Positions 1 to 10,030 of a stretch of 64,000 nt of DNA are shown here, piece by piece. The stretch is from Mactromeris polynyma (taxonomy: Eukaryota > Mollusca > Bivalvia > Venerida > Mactridae), in NCBI GenBank assembly GCA_032209605.1, contig JASFXZ010000001.1, positions 31,872,619-31,936,618 of the forward strand. Reading direction: 5' to 3'. Position 1 is the first letter of the stretch, and each line of letters opens with the position of its first letter. Position numbers and translations under genes: made by a program. The notes beneath the pieces are model-generated. The model was not told where the DNA came from, did no database searches, and was given only the letters and a program-made list of their open reading frames with translations.

Positions 1-2190
1 GCAAAAACCTCTCTCCAACAATATAATCTTTGTTCCGTCAGTTCAATCTCTTTTGAGCAAAAACCTCTCTCCAACAATAAAATCTTTGTTCCGTCAGTTC
101 TATCTCTTTTGAGCAAAAACCTCTCTCCAACAATATAATCTTTGTTCCGTCAGTTCTATCTCTTTTGAGCAAAAACCTCTCTCCAAAAATATAATCTTTG
201 TTCCGTCAGTTCTATCTCTTTTTAGCAACAACCTCTCTCCAACAATATAATCTTTGTTCCGTCAGTTCTATCTCTTTTGAGCAAAAACCTCTCTCCAACA
301 ATATAATCTTTGTTCCGTCAGTTCAATCTCTTTTGAGCAAAAACCTCTCTCCAACAATATAATCTTTGTTCCGTCAGTTCAATCTCTTTTGAGCAACAAC
401 CTCTCTCCAACAATATAATCTTTGTTCCGTCAGTTCTATCTCTTTTGAGCAACAACCTCTCTCCAACAATATAATCTTTTTTGTCAGTTCTATTTCTTTT
501 GAGCAACAGCCTCTCTCCAACAATATAATCTTTGTTCCGTCAGTTCAATCTCTTTTGAGCAAAAACCTCTCTCCAACAATATAATATTTGTTCCGTCAGT
601 TCAATCTCTTTTGAGCAACAACCTCTCTCCAACAATATAATCTTTGTTCCGTCAGTTCTATCTCTTTTGAGCAAAAACCTCTCTCCAACAATATAATCTT
701 TGTTCCGTCAGTTCTATCTCTTTTGAGCAAAAACCTCTCTCCAACAATATAATCTTTGTTCCGTCAGTTCTATCTCTTTTTAGCAACAACCTCTCTCCAA
801 CAATATAATCTTTGTTCCGTCAGTTCTATCTCTTTTGAGCAAAAACCTCTCTCCAACAATATAATCTTTGTTCCGTCAGTTCAATCTCTTTTGAGCAAAA
901 ACCTCTCTCCAACAATATAATCTTTGTTCCGTCAGTTCTATCTCTTTTGAGCAAAAACCTCTCTCCAACAATATAATCTTTGTTCCGTCAGTTCTATCTC
1001 TTTTTAGCAACAACCTCTCTCCAACAATATAATCTTTGTTCCGTCAGTTCAATCTCTTTTGAGCAAAAACCTCTCTCCAACAATATAATCTTTGTTCCGT
1101 CAGTTCAATCTCTTTTGAGCAAAAACCTCTCTCCAACAATATAATCTTTGTTCCGTCAGTTCAATCTCTTTTGAGCAAAAACCTCTCTCCAACAATATAA
1201 TCTTTGTTCCGTCAGTTCAATCTCTTTTGAGCAAAAACCTCTCTCCAACAATATAATCTTTGTTCCGTCAGTTCTATCTCTTTTGAGCAAAAACCTCTCT
1301 CCAACAATATAAATAAATTTTCAGTTCTATTTCTTTTGAGCAACAGCCTCTCTCCAACAATATAATCTTTGTTCCGTCAGTTCTATCTCTTTTGAGCAAC
1401 AACCTCTCTCCAACAATATAATCTTTGTTCCGTCAGTTCTATCTCTTTTGAGCAAAAACCTCTCTCCAACAATATAATCTTTTTTGTCAGTTCTATTTCT
1501 TTTGAGCAACAGCCTCTCTCCAACAATATAATCTTTGTTCCGTCAGTTCTATCTCTTTTGAGCAAAAACCTCTCTCCAACAATATAATCTTTGTTCCGTC
1601 AGTTCTATCTCTTTTGAGCAAAAACCTCTCTCCAACAATATAATCTTTGTTCTGTCAGTTCTATCTCTTTTGAGCAAAAACCTCTCTCCAACAATATAAT
1701 CTTTGTTCCGTCAGTTCTATCTCTTTTGAGCAAAAACCTCTCTCCAACAATATAATCTTTGTTCCGTCAGTTCTATCTCTTTTGAGCAAAAACCTCTCTC
1801 CAACAATATAATCTTTGTTCTGTCAGTTCTATCTCTTTTGTGCAAAAACCTCTCTCCAACAATATAATCTTTGTTCTGTCAGTTCAATCATTTTTTAGCA
1901 AAAACCTCTCTCCAACAATATAATATTCGTTCCGTCTGTTCAATCTCTTTTGAGCAAAAACCTCTCTCCAACAATATAATATTCGTTCCGTCTGTTCAAT
2001 CTCTTTTGAGCAAAAACCTCTCTCCAACAATATAATCTTTGTTCTGTCAGTTCTATCTCTTTTGAGCAAAAACCTCTCTCCAACAATATAATCTTTGTTC
2101 TGTCAGTTCAATCATTTTTTAGCAAAAACCTCTCTCCAACAATATAATATTCGTTCCGTCTGTTCAATCTCTTTTGAGCAAAAACCTCTC
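1..2190. repeat. Array zone A: 56 bp units
   Basis: The most homogeneous part, about 39 units. Variation is mostly single bases: AAAAA or ACAAC after GC, TTCAAT or TTCTAT, and GAGC or TAGC at the join. The period was checked from the starts at 1 and 57. One unit near 1310-1325 carries a short replacement, and 54 bp variants appear singly near 480 and 1480. Confidence 0.95.
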
Positions 2191-4084
2191 TCGAACAATA
2201 TAATATTTTTTGTCAGTTCTATTTCTTTTGAGTAAAAACCTCTCTCCAACAATGTAATCTTTTTTGTCAGTTCAATCTCTTTTGAGCAAAAACCTCTCTC
2301 CAACAATGTAATCTTTTTTGTCAGTTCTATTTCTTTTGAGTAAAAACCTCTCTCCAACAATATAATATTCGTTCCGTCTGTTCTATCTCTTTTGAGCAAA
2401 AACCTCTCTCCAACAATATAATCTTTTTTGTCAGTTCTATTTCTTTTGATCAAAAACCTCTCTCCAACAATATAATCTTTGTTCCGTCAGTTCTATTTCT
2501 TTTGATCAAAAACCTCTCTCCAACAATATAATCTTTTTTGTCAGTTCTATTTCTTTTGATCAAAAACCTCTCTCCAACAATATAATCTTTTTTGTCAGTT
2601 CTATTTCTTTTGATCAAAAACCTCTCTCCAACAATATAATCTTTGTTCCGTCAGTTCTATTTCTTTTGATCAAAAACCTCTCTCCAACAATATAATCTTT
2701 TTTGTCAGTTCTATTTCTTTTGATCAAAAACCTCTCTCCAACAATATAATCTTTGTTCCGTCAGTTCTATTTCTTTTGATCAAAAACCTCTCTCCAACAA
2801 TATAATCTTTTTTGTCAGTTCTATTTCTTTTGATCAAAAACCTCTCTCCACCAATATAATCTTTTTTGTCAGTTCTATCTCTTTTGAGCAAAAACCTCTC
2901 TCCAACAATATAATCTTTTTTGTCAGTTCTATTTCTTTTGATCAAAAACCTCTCTCCAACAATATAATCTTTTTTGTCAGTTCTATCTCTTTTGAGCAAA
3001 AACCTCTCTCCAACAATATAATCTTTTTTGTCAGTTCTATTTCTTTTGATCAAAAACCTCTCTCCAACAATATAATCTTTGTTCCGTCAGTTCTATTTCT
3101 TTTGATCAAAAACCTCTCTCCAACAATATAATCTTTTTTGTCAGTTCTATTTCTTTTGATCAAAAACCTCTCTCCAACAATATAATCTTTTTTGTCAGTT
3201 CTATTTCTTTTGATCAAAAACCTCTCTCCAACAATATAATCTTTGTTCCGTCAGTTCTATTTCTTTTGATCAAAAACCTCTCTCCAACAATATAATCTTT
3301 TTTGTCAGTTCTATTTCTTTTGATCAAAAACCTCTCTCCAACAATATAATCTTTTTTGTCAGTTCTATTTCTTTTGATCAAAAACCTCTCTCCAACAATA
3401 TAATCTTTTTTGTCAGTTCTATTTCTTTTGATCAAAAACCTCTCTCCAACAATATAATCTTTTTTGTCAGTTCTATTTCTTTTGATCAAAAACCTCTCTC
3501 CAACAATATAATCTTTTTTGTCAGTTCTATTTCTTTTGATCAAAAACCTCTCTCCAACAATATAATCTTTGTTCCGTCAGTTCTATTTCTTTTGATCAAA
3601 AACCTCTCTCCAACAATATAATCTTTTTTGTCAGTTCTATTTCTTTTGATCAAAAACCTCTCTCCAACAATGTAATCTTTTTTGTCAGTTCTATTTCTTT
3701 TGAGCAAAAACCTCTCTCCAACAATATAATATTCGTTCCGTCTGTTCAATCTCTTTTGAGCAAAAACCTCTCTCCAACAATATAATCTTTTTTGTCAGTT
3801 CTATTTCTTTTGAGCAAAAACCTCTCTCCAACATTGTAATCTTTTTTGTCAGTTCAATCTCTTTTGAGCAAAAACCTCTCTCCAACATTGTAATCTTTTT
3901 TGTCAGTTCAATCTCTTTTGAGCAAAAACCTCTCTCCAACAATGTAATCTTTTTTGTCAGTTCAATCTCTTTTGAGCAAAAACCTCTCTCCAACAATATA
4001 ATATTTTTTGTCAGTTCTATTTCTTTTGAGTAAAAACCTCTCTCTCTCATCAATATAAATGTTTGTATCACTTTAACCTCTCTC
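2191..4084. repeat. Array zone B: 54 bp units mixed with 56 bp units
   Basis: Most units have CTTTTTTGTCAG in place of CTTTGTTCCGTCAG, which shortens them by two bases to 54 bp. Many also read TTTTGATC at the join instead of TTTTGAGC. Between 2450 and 3600 the 56 bp form recurs at intervals of two, three or six units, suggesting a higher-order pattern. The zone ends with an irregular unit at about 4030-4084. Confidence 0.93.
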
Positions 4085-4933
4085 GAGCAACAACCTCTCT
4101 TCAACATTATAATATTTCTATCAGTTTAATCTCTCTTTGGCAAAAACCTCTCTTCAACATTATAATATTTCTATCAGTTTAATCTCTCTTTGGCAACAAC
4201 CTCTCTTCAACATTATAATATTTCTATCAGTTTAATCTCTCTTTGGCAACAACCTCTCTTCAACATTATAATATTTCTATCAGTTTAATCTCTCTTTGGC
4301 AACAACCTCTCTTCAACATTATAATATTTCTATCAGTTTAATCTCTCTTTGGCAACAACCTCTCTTCAGCATTATAATATTTCTATCAGTTTAATCTCTC
4401 TTTGGCAACAATCTCTCTTCAACATTATAATATTTCTGACAGTTTAATCTGTCTCGAGCAACAACCTCTCTTCAGCATTATAATAGTTCTATCAGTTTAA
4501 TCTGTCTCGAGCAACAACCTCTCTTCAGCATTATAATATTTCTATCAGTTTAATCTGTCTCGAGCAACAACCTCTCTTCAGCATTATAATAGTTCTATCA
4601 GTTTAATCTCTCTTTGGCAACAACCTCTCTTCAGCATTATAATATTTCTATCAGTTTAATCTGTCTCGAGCAACAACCTCTCTTCAGCATTATAATAGTT
4701 CTATCAGTTTAATCTGTCTCGAGCAACAACCTCTCTTCAGCATTATAATAGTTCTATCAGTTTAATCTCTCTTTGGCAACAACCTCTCTTCAGCATTATA
4801 ATATTTCTATCAGTTTAATCTGTCTCGAGCAACAACCTCTCTTCAGCATTATAATAGTTCTATCGATTAATCTCTCTTTGGCAACAACCTCTCTTCAGCA
4901 TTATAATATTTCTATCAGTTTAATCTCTCTTAG
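4085..4933. repeat. Array zone C: 53 bp units
   Basis: About 16 units of the form GCAACAACCTCTCTTCAACA followed by TTATAATATTTCTATCAG. The period of 53 bp was checked from the starts at 4193 and 4246. Two join variants alternate irregularly, CTCTTTG and TGTCTCGA. Confidence 0.93.
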
Positions 4934-5340
4934 GCAACAACCTCTCTTCAACAACATTCTGTTTTTTTCTATCGATTAAATCTCTTTTGAGCAACAACCT
5001 CTCTTCAACAACATTCTATTTTTTCTATCAATTAAACCTCTCTTGAGCAACAACCTCTCTTCAACAACATTACACTTTCTCTATCAATTAAATCTCTCTT
5101 TAGCAACAACCTCTCTTCAACAACATTCTATTTTTTCTATCAATTAAACCTATCTTGAGCAACAACCTCTCTTCAACAACATTACACTTTCTCTATCAAT
5201 TAAACCTCTCTTTAGCAACAACCTCAATTCAACAACATTATAATATTTCTATCAGTTTAATCTTTCTTAGGCAACAACCTCTCTTGAACAACAACCTTTC
5301 TTCAACATCAATATAAATATTGGTATCAATTTAACCTCTC
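4934..5340. repeat. Array zone D: diverged terminal units
   Basis: About seven units with ACAACATTCTATTTTTTC or ACAACATTACACTTTCTC in the middle. They differ more from each other than units further left do, as expected at the decaying edge of a tandem array. The last recognisable unit fragment ends near 5340. Confidence 0.85.
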
Positions 5341-7338
5341 TTGAACCTCTCAAGTTCCATATCTTTGGAGCAAAGCCTTTCACAAACACAGTCACAATGC
5401 ATCTTACAAAGACAGCTGTACTTAATAGCTTTCACTGCCTTTGATATGCAAATTTTAAACTTGATAGATCGCGCATTATATATGAGATCTTTATTTAAGG
5501 GTAATAACTATCATAGCAACACGGGGTCATCAATCAAAAATTTATCAAATTACCCGATTGATGCACAATGTGTATTAACACTGATAGAAAACGTGAAATG
5601 TACGTTCGTCACAAAATCAACTCTGGTGAGGTGTTCTGTGTAAGATCATGAATAAATTATGTTTAAATTAAAAGAATGTAATTGCGATTTAATGAGTCGA
5701 AGAGTTATTGAAGAACATACGATTTAAAACACAAATATAAATTGAAACATAAATAGCAATTAATGAAATTTCAAAATACTCACTCTTAAATCGTATCCTG
5801 TCTCGACACATATGTTTATGCTAAGCTTATATTTACAATTTGATCCACGTAGTTTTAAATACTCTAAAGATTTAATATAGGCCCAGGTTTATACTTTATA
5901 CTAAGTATAAGTTCCGTCGGATCAGGACTTTGTCCACTCAGACTTTCCCCCGGTGTTATAAGTTCAAGACGTTCACTCATCGTGTTAAAGTAGAGCGGGT
6001 TCATACATAATGAATTACTACAAGTGTCAGACGGAGACAGAACTTTGTAAGGATTCATTCTGCTTACAGACACTGTGGTTGATTGGTGAAGGTTTCAGTC
6101 CCAAGCGGGTCTTAATTGGTTATTGGCATCAATTAGACGATTTAAAATATGGACAGTGATCTATTACTATACATTTTTTATGATAATATTTTTATTTTTG
6201 ATTGTACATTAACATTGCAAGTAACTCTAATATACATGTTATGACCTTCTCCAAATGTATATGAAGTTTGTAATCAGTATGTTACATGTTACATTCAGTA
6301 AACTATATCCATGTGATATTATTGTTAGATAAAACATTGCTGTATGGAAAATATATGTATTCATGTTGTACATTGTTCGTCTGTCTTGTATGTATGCTTA
6401 TTGTATGTCCTCGTGGTTTTTATAGCCTAATTGGAATTTAAATAAATTGTCTGTCTAAATCCTATTCACTATAAAATTAAGCCACCGCAGTTCAAGCTCT
6501 CCAAAGCGAGTGTAGGACAAAATCCACTCCGGACAAAATCCCCTTCGCTCATTTTGTACAAGGTGGACAAAACCCCCTTCATGAGCTATCGTTTACAGTA
6601 TGATATTTAGTTCTTCTACATTTACAAAAAGTTGGGCTGGCGTGGACACTGTGAGTAGGTACAGATACCTGAACCTACATCATTTCTTTTTTGACCTGCA
6701 GAAAATATTGAGCGAATATGTCACTTTAGGGGCTTCGTACTTTTCTGAATTTTGATATTTTGTCGATACAGACGATATTTGAGACATGTTTCGACGACGA
6801 TTTTAGCATTCTTTGTTTGACATAACTATATTCAAAATATCCAAAGAATATACCCATTTTCAACTGAATAAATTTGGACTTTGGGATCGATACTTTTGAT
6901 CATTTGTAAAAAATACGTAACTTGAGATGTCGGTCCGTGATAATTATTTACGCCCTTTGCCTTTGCATTATAAGATTTTACTACAGTATGCTAAGCATGT
7001 AAATCAAATATTTGCTCTCGACACACACAACTTAAAATACATATTCAAGCATATATATTCCGCTAAAACAGTATGTTTGTTTTAATACAATGTGTTCTTT
7101 GTTAAAGTGATTAAAATCGGTCGGCTGGTAACTGGTCTTTGTAGATACTATAGACACGTTATCATGAATCAGTCGGATCTGATCAGTTATCAGTGATTTC
7201 AATCTGTGTGTTCTTATACTACGCTTGCGTTCACTATTATAATAAAAGTATTCATACTTGTTTGACCGATAATTAAACATAATGGTTACAATAGCAGATT
7301 TAAGTTCAATACAAAAGGAGCGCGTGATGAAATGGGCA
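5341..7338. other. Intergenic, no gene seen
   Basis: A 100-codon plus-strand ORF (5341-5643) starts in degenerate array sequence and resembles no family I know. An AATAAA at 6441-6446 ends a TA-rich stretch (about 6180-6460) that could be the 3' end of a degraded retroelement or transcript, but no coding remnant precedes it. Nothing else is supported. Confidence 0.5.
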
Positions 7339-7531
7339 ATTCAATTCAAACTAATTTCTTACAACTTATACTAATCACTCTCGATGACTGCTTTCTGGCT
7401 ACCAACCAGTACTCGCGCCAAATTTAGGGGTTGTGAAGTTCGTGATCAAACTCCGCTCATCGCGGGGCTCGAACTCACGACCTTCGGATCAGGAGTCAGG
7501 CGCTCTACCCCTAGACCACTGCGCCTCCGCT
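7339..7531 (-). mobile_element. SINE-1 copy a (tRNA-derived)
   Basis: On the minus strand the head has an A-box-like GTGGTCTAGGGGTAGAGCGC and a B-box-like GTTCGAGCCCCGC. A body follows with TTCACAACCCCTAAATTTGG and GCGCGAGTACTGGTTGGTAG, shared with copies at 39849, 45562, 51116 and 61572. A 9 bp target duplication AAATGGGCA flanks it (7330-7338 and 7532-7540), so it is an intact insertion. Confidence 0.9.
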
Positions 7532-7661
7532 AAATGGGCAGAGTTCAGCTTGTGGCTTCTATTAAATCATGTACGGGTATAATGTTCGTTGGTTTGTTTT
7601 ACACCTTTCACACATTCTTTGTCTTTGTACGGAAAGGTTCTGTTTTAAGAATGTACGGGAG

Positions 7662-7895
7662 ACCGGTGGTGACATTCACGCTTAATTATTTCCCTGCTAG
7701 GAGAGTCACGATTTCAAGGTTTCCACTTTACGAATTCATGAATGCACGTATTCATGATTTCAACTTCACGAATGCATATTATATTGAATTTGCTAAGTTG
7801 AAATCGTGAATTCGTGAAGATGAAAATGAATTCATGGCTTGAAGTCGTGACTTTCCTAGTAGAGAAATGATGAAGTGTGAATATCACCACCGGTA
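7662..7895. mobile_element. MITE-D copy 1 (palindromic, GTGACATTCAC ends)
   Basis: Long imperfect inverted repeat. The left end ACCGGTGGTGACATTCAC pairs with the right end GTGAATATCACCACCGGT, and the arms continue through AGGAGAGTCACGA and TCGTGACTTTCCT. The interior is made of short GAATTCGTGAA-like palindromes. Related copies lie at 60494 and 62341. No transposase is encoded. Confidence 0.85.
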
Positions 7896-8059
7896 TTTAC
7901 AGGAATGTGATCTCTCTGCTTGTCTTACACAATGTCAGTCATTATATGTCAGAAAACAGAAACATACAGACACTTGTAAGGTGACTAGTTCACAGAACAC
8001 GCAGAATTGCCACAAAGATCTCAAATAAAAACGCTTATCTTAGTCATAGGTTATTTGTA

Positions 8060-8384
8060 TTAAAGATGTATCTGGCTCATCTGAACCTAAATTGTTTTAA
8101 ATGGCTTCATCCAGTATTATTGTTACATAGTCTAAAACATCATTAATAAGAACCATTGCCAGTATAACCGTTCAGAACAATCTTGTTTAATCATATTACT
8201 AACAGACAAAAGTTTGTTTTATTTTATGATAATACAAACGTCTTTTTTGACAAATACAGATAAAAACATTATAAATGTATTCTGTGATAATGCATATTTA
8301 TTGAAGTTTTAACTAGATAAAGTATATTTTTCATGTTTGTTTAGGTAACAAAATGAATAAAAAATGAGCATAATATTGATTCAC
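8060..8384. mobile_element. MITE-A copy 1 (TTAAAG...GCTCAT ends)
   Basis: Dispersed repeat of about 325 bp that starts TTAAAGATGTATCTGGCTCA and ends with AATGAGCATAATATTGA. The two ends of the family consensus are imperfect inverted repeats: TTAAAG, then a TAT core, then GCTCAT, read inward from each side. Other copies are at 16872, 18994, 32651, 56847 and 57738. No ORF of note. Confidence 0.8.
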
Positions 8385-8808
8385 ACACTTACCAATATAC
8401 ACTAAGAACAATACATCCAATATCACCAACCTAGTTCCACTAATGAAGAAAGTTTTGCTTTCCACCTAATGTTAACAGCACCACGCGAAAATTACCAATA
8501 GCGTCTTCAGAACTCTTTTATCCTTATGCAAAATAATACATTTCATGTTGTCACACAATGTTCAATATCGATTATTCAAGCCAGCATTACTGTAAAACCA
8601 CAGACGTTTGCGCGTGTTTCATGTTCGTGTTCGAGAGAGGATAAAAAGTGAGCTATACGCGGACATGACATGATTTTACGTCACCTCTGAAATAACTTTG
8701 ATCTTGTCTGGCACTCTATTATTGAAACAATAAAAATGAGTCAAGCAATCATAATATTTAAGCTTTAAATGTGACAGGTCATTATACAAAATGTACTGGT
8801 TAATCATA

Positions 8809-9064
8809 CAGTAAAGCCTCAATGATAAGACCACCCTTGCGACCCTTGAAAACTAAAAATGAAATTGAAAATTGTATTCATCTTCATTTTGAGGTGGTCT
8901 TATTATTGAGGTGGTCTTTAAATGTGGTTTTAATGTACATGCATATCTGCTTGTTTTATAGTTGCATATGTATTCAAACAATACATATACATGGCATTTG
9001 TCACTGGGTGACTGAAAATTGTGTTCTTAATTATTAAGGAGGCCTTTAAAATGAGGGTTTACTG
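8809..9064. mobile_element. MITE-B copy 1 (pogo/Tigger-like)
   Basis: Ends are CAGTAAAGCCTCA and its inverted counterpart TGAGGGTTTACTG, flanked on both sides by TA, the expected mariner/pogo target duplication. At 256 bp it is longer than the usual 165-180 bp because extra sequence lies in the right half. GAGGTGGTCTTATTATTGAG is the internal signature shared by the family. Confidence 0.85.
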
Positions 9065-9412
9065 TAATTCTTTTTAATCCCTTTTTTTCAAACAAAGGAC
9101 CGACTGTCATCTGACAGGTATATCTAACACCATTCACACACTGTAGAAACATAATATGCCTGTCTAACGCAAAATTGAAATATTACACTAAAAAGCACAA
9201 TTTCAATTCTAGTCGGTATCAAGTTCTATTGACGTTGGTGAAATAAAATTTATGTTAATTTTAATTTACCATTTCATTAAAATGTATTAACATGTTGATG
9301 CTTAAATCGAGTTATGTTCATATTTAATCGATTCTTTTGTTTCTCTTGTTAAATTATGACTGAAACGACTTTATCAAAGATAACCGTCTGTTTCCCTGCT
9401 GATTTCTAGCCT
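9065..9412. other. Upstream region of the transporter gene
   Basis: No repeat family member and no ORF worth reporting. It may hold promoter or 5' untranslated sequence of the gene that starts at 9823, but no core promoter element can be assigned by eye. Confidence 0.4.
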
Positions 9413-9498
9413 GGATTACCTGCCCCTACCATTACGTGCAGAGTACGCTGGGTACCAGTCTAGTTTATTCCCTGCGTTAGAGGTAGGGGAGGTAATCC
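9413..9498. repeat. Inverted repeat (hairpin) upstream of the transporter start codon
   Basis: The left arm 9413-9430 (GGATTACCTGCCCCTACC) and right arm 9482-9498 (GGTAGGGGAGGTAATCC) pair over 17 bases with one bulged base, around a loop of about 51 bases. It lies 325 bp before the ATG at 9823, so it could sit in the 5' UTR or promoter, or be a small foldback element. Confidence 0.8.
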
Positions 9499-9822
9499 AT
9501 ACAAACTAAAAATGTGCTAAAACTGAAAACGTATTTTAACATTAAATTTAAGCACGGTTTGAATAAGCGTCGACATTTAAATGCATTTTTCGAATTTTCG
9601 TTTTTAAATCTGTGTACAGCTAAGCAGACGACACAAGTAAGTAGAAGATTGCAAATAATCAAGATATGTGACGGTGTTTATGTGGATTTTGTGTACAAGG
9701 CTGAGTCACGTTACAGTTATCAGTAAAACACCGGCTACACACTGTAATAGTGGTACATGTATAGCTAAATGTGGGGAACATAAACTGTTAAGTGCAAGAA
9801 TAGTTTGTTGAGTATATTCGAC

Positions 9823-10030
9823 ATGTCAAAGACCGTGTGTAGATCATCGAAGCAAGACGAAGGATATGCTTGGGTAATCTTGTTCGCAGCTTTCGTTCTT
9901 AAAGCAATTGAGGATGGAATACAGCAATCAAGCGGTCTCTTCTTTGTCGAGTACCTTGAACAGTTTGGGGAAACGAGGGCAGCGACAGCCTGGGTTGGAA
10001 GTATAACGGTTGGAGTGTTGAATCTATCAG
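9823..10030 (+). CDS. Transporter coding exon 1
   Basis: Residues 1-69 plus one base of codon 70. Contains the short cytoplasmic N-terminus, the DEGYAW motif, TM1 and the start of TM2 (AWVGSITVGVLNLS). The donor is CAG|GTGAGT at 10031. The last 43 coding bases and the start of the intron are repeated twice immediately downstream. Confidence 0.93.

Larger units (their letters stand above)
1..5340. repeat. Minisatellite/satellite array, 53-56 bp units, about 95 copies
   Basis: Head-to-tail array of a pyrimidine-rich unit (plus strand) that starts GCAAAAACCTCTCTCC and continues AACAATATAATC. It is already in progress at base 1, so the true left end lies outside the window. Unit length and sequence change in blocks: about 56 bp to roughly 2190, mixed 54 and 56 bp to about 4085, 53 bp to about 4933, then diverged units of about 56 bp that fade out near 5340. 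Short minus-strand ORFs of up to 138 codons arise because the 54 bp variant preserves frame; I see no splice, start or codon signal making them genes. Unit counts are estimated from spacing. Confidence 0.98.

Noticed and set aside
3691..4107. 138-codon minus-strand ORF in the array, and its 60-113 codon relatives
   Set aside because: Entirely made of tandem units; openness follows from 54 bp periodicity. No start, splice or composition evidence.
1..5340. CRISPR array
   Set aside because: Units are contiguous with no unique spacers, and the DNA is clearly eukaryotic.
5341..5643. 100-codon plus-strand ORF after the array
   Set aside because: Begins in degenerate array units and shows no domain or gene context.
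6180..6460. LINE 3' end
   Set aside because: AATAAA and a TA-rich tail only; no reverse-transcriptase remnant and no second copy in the window.
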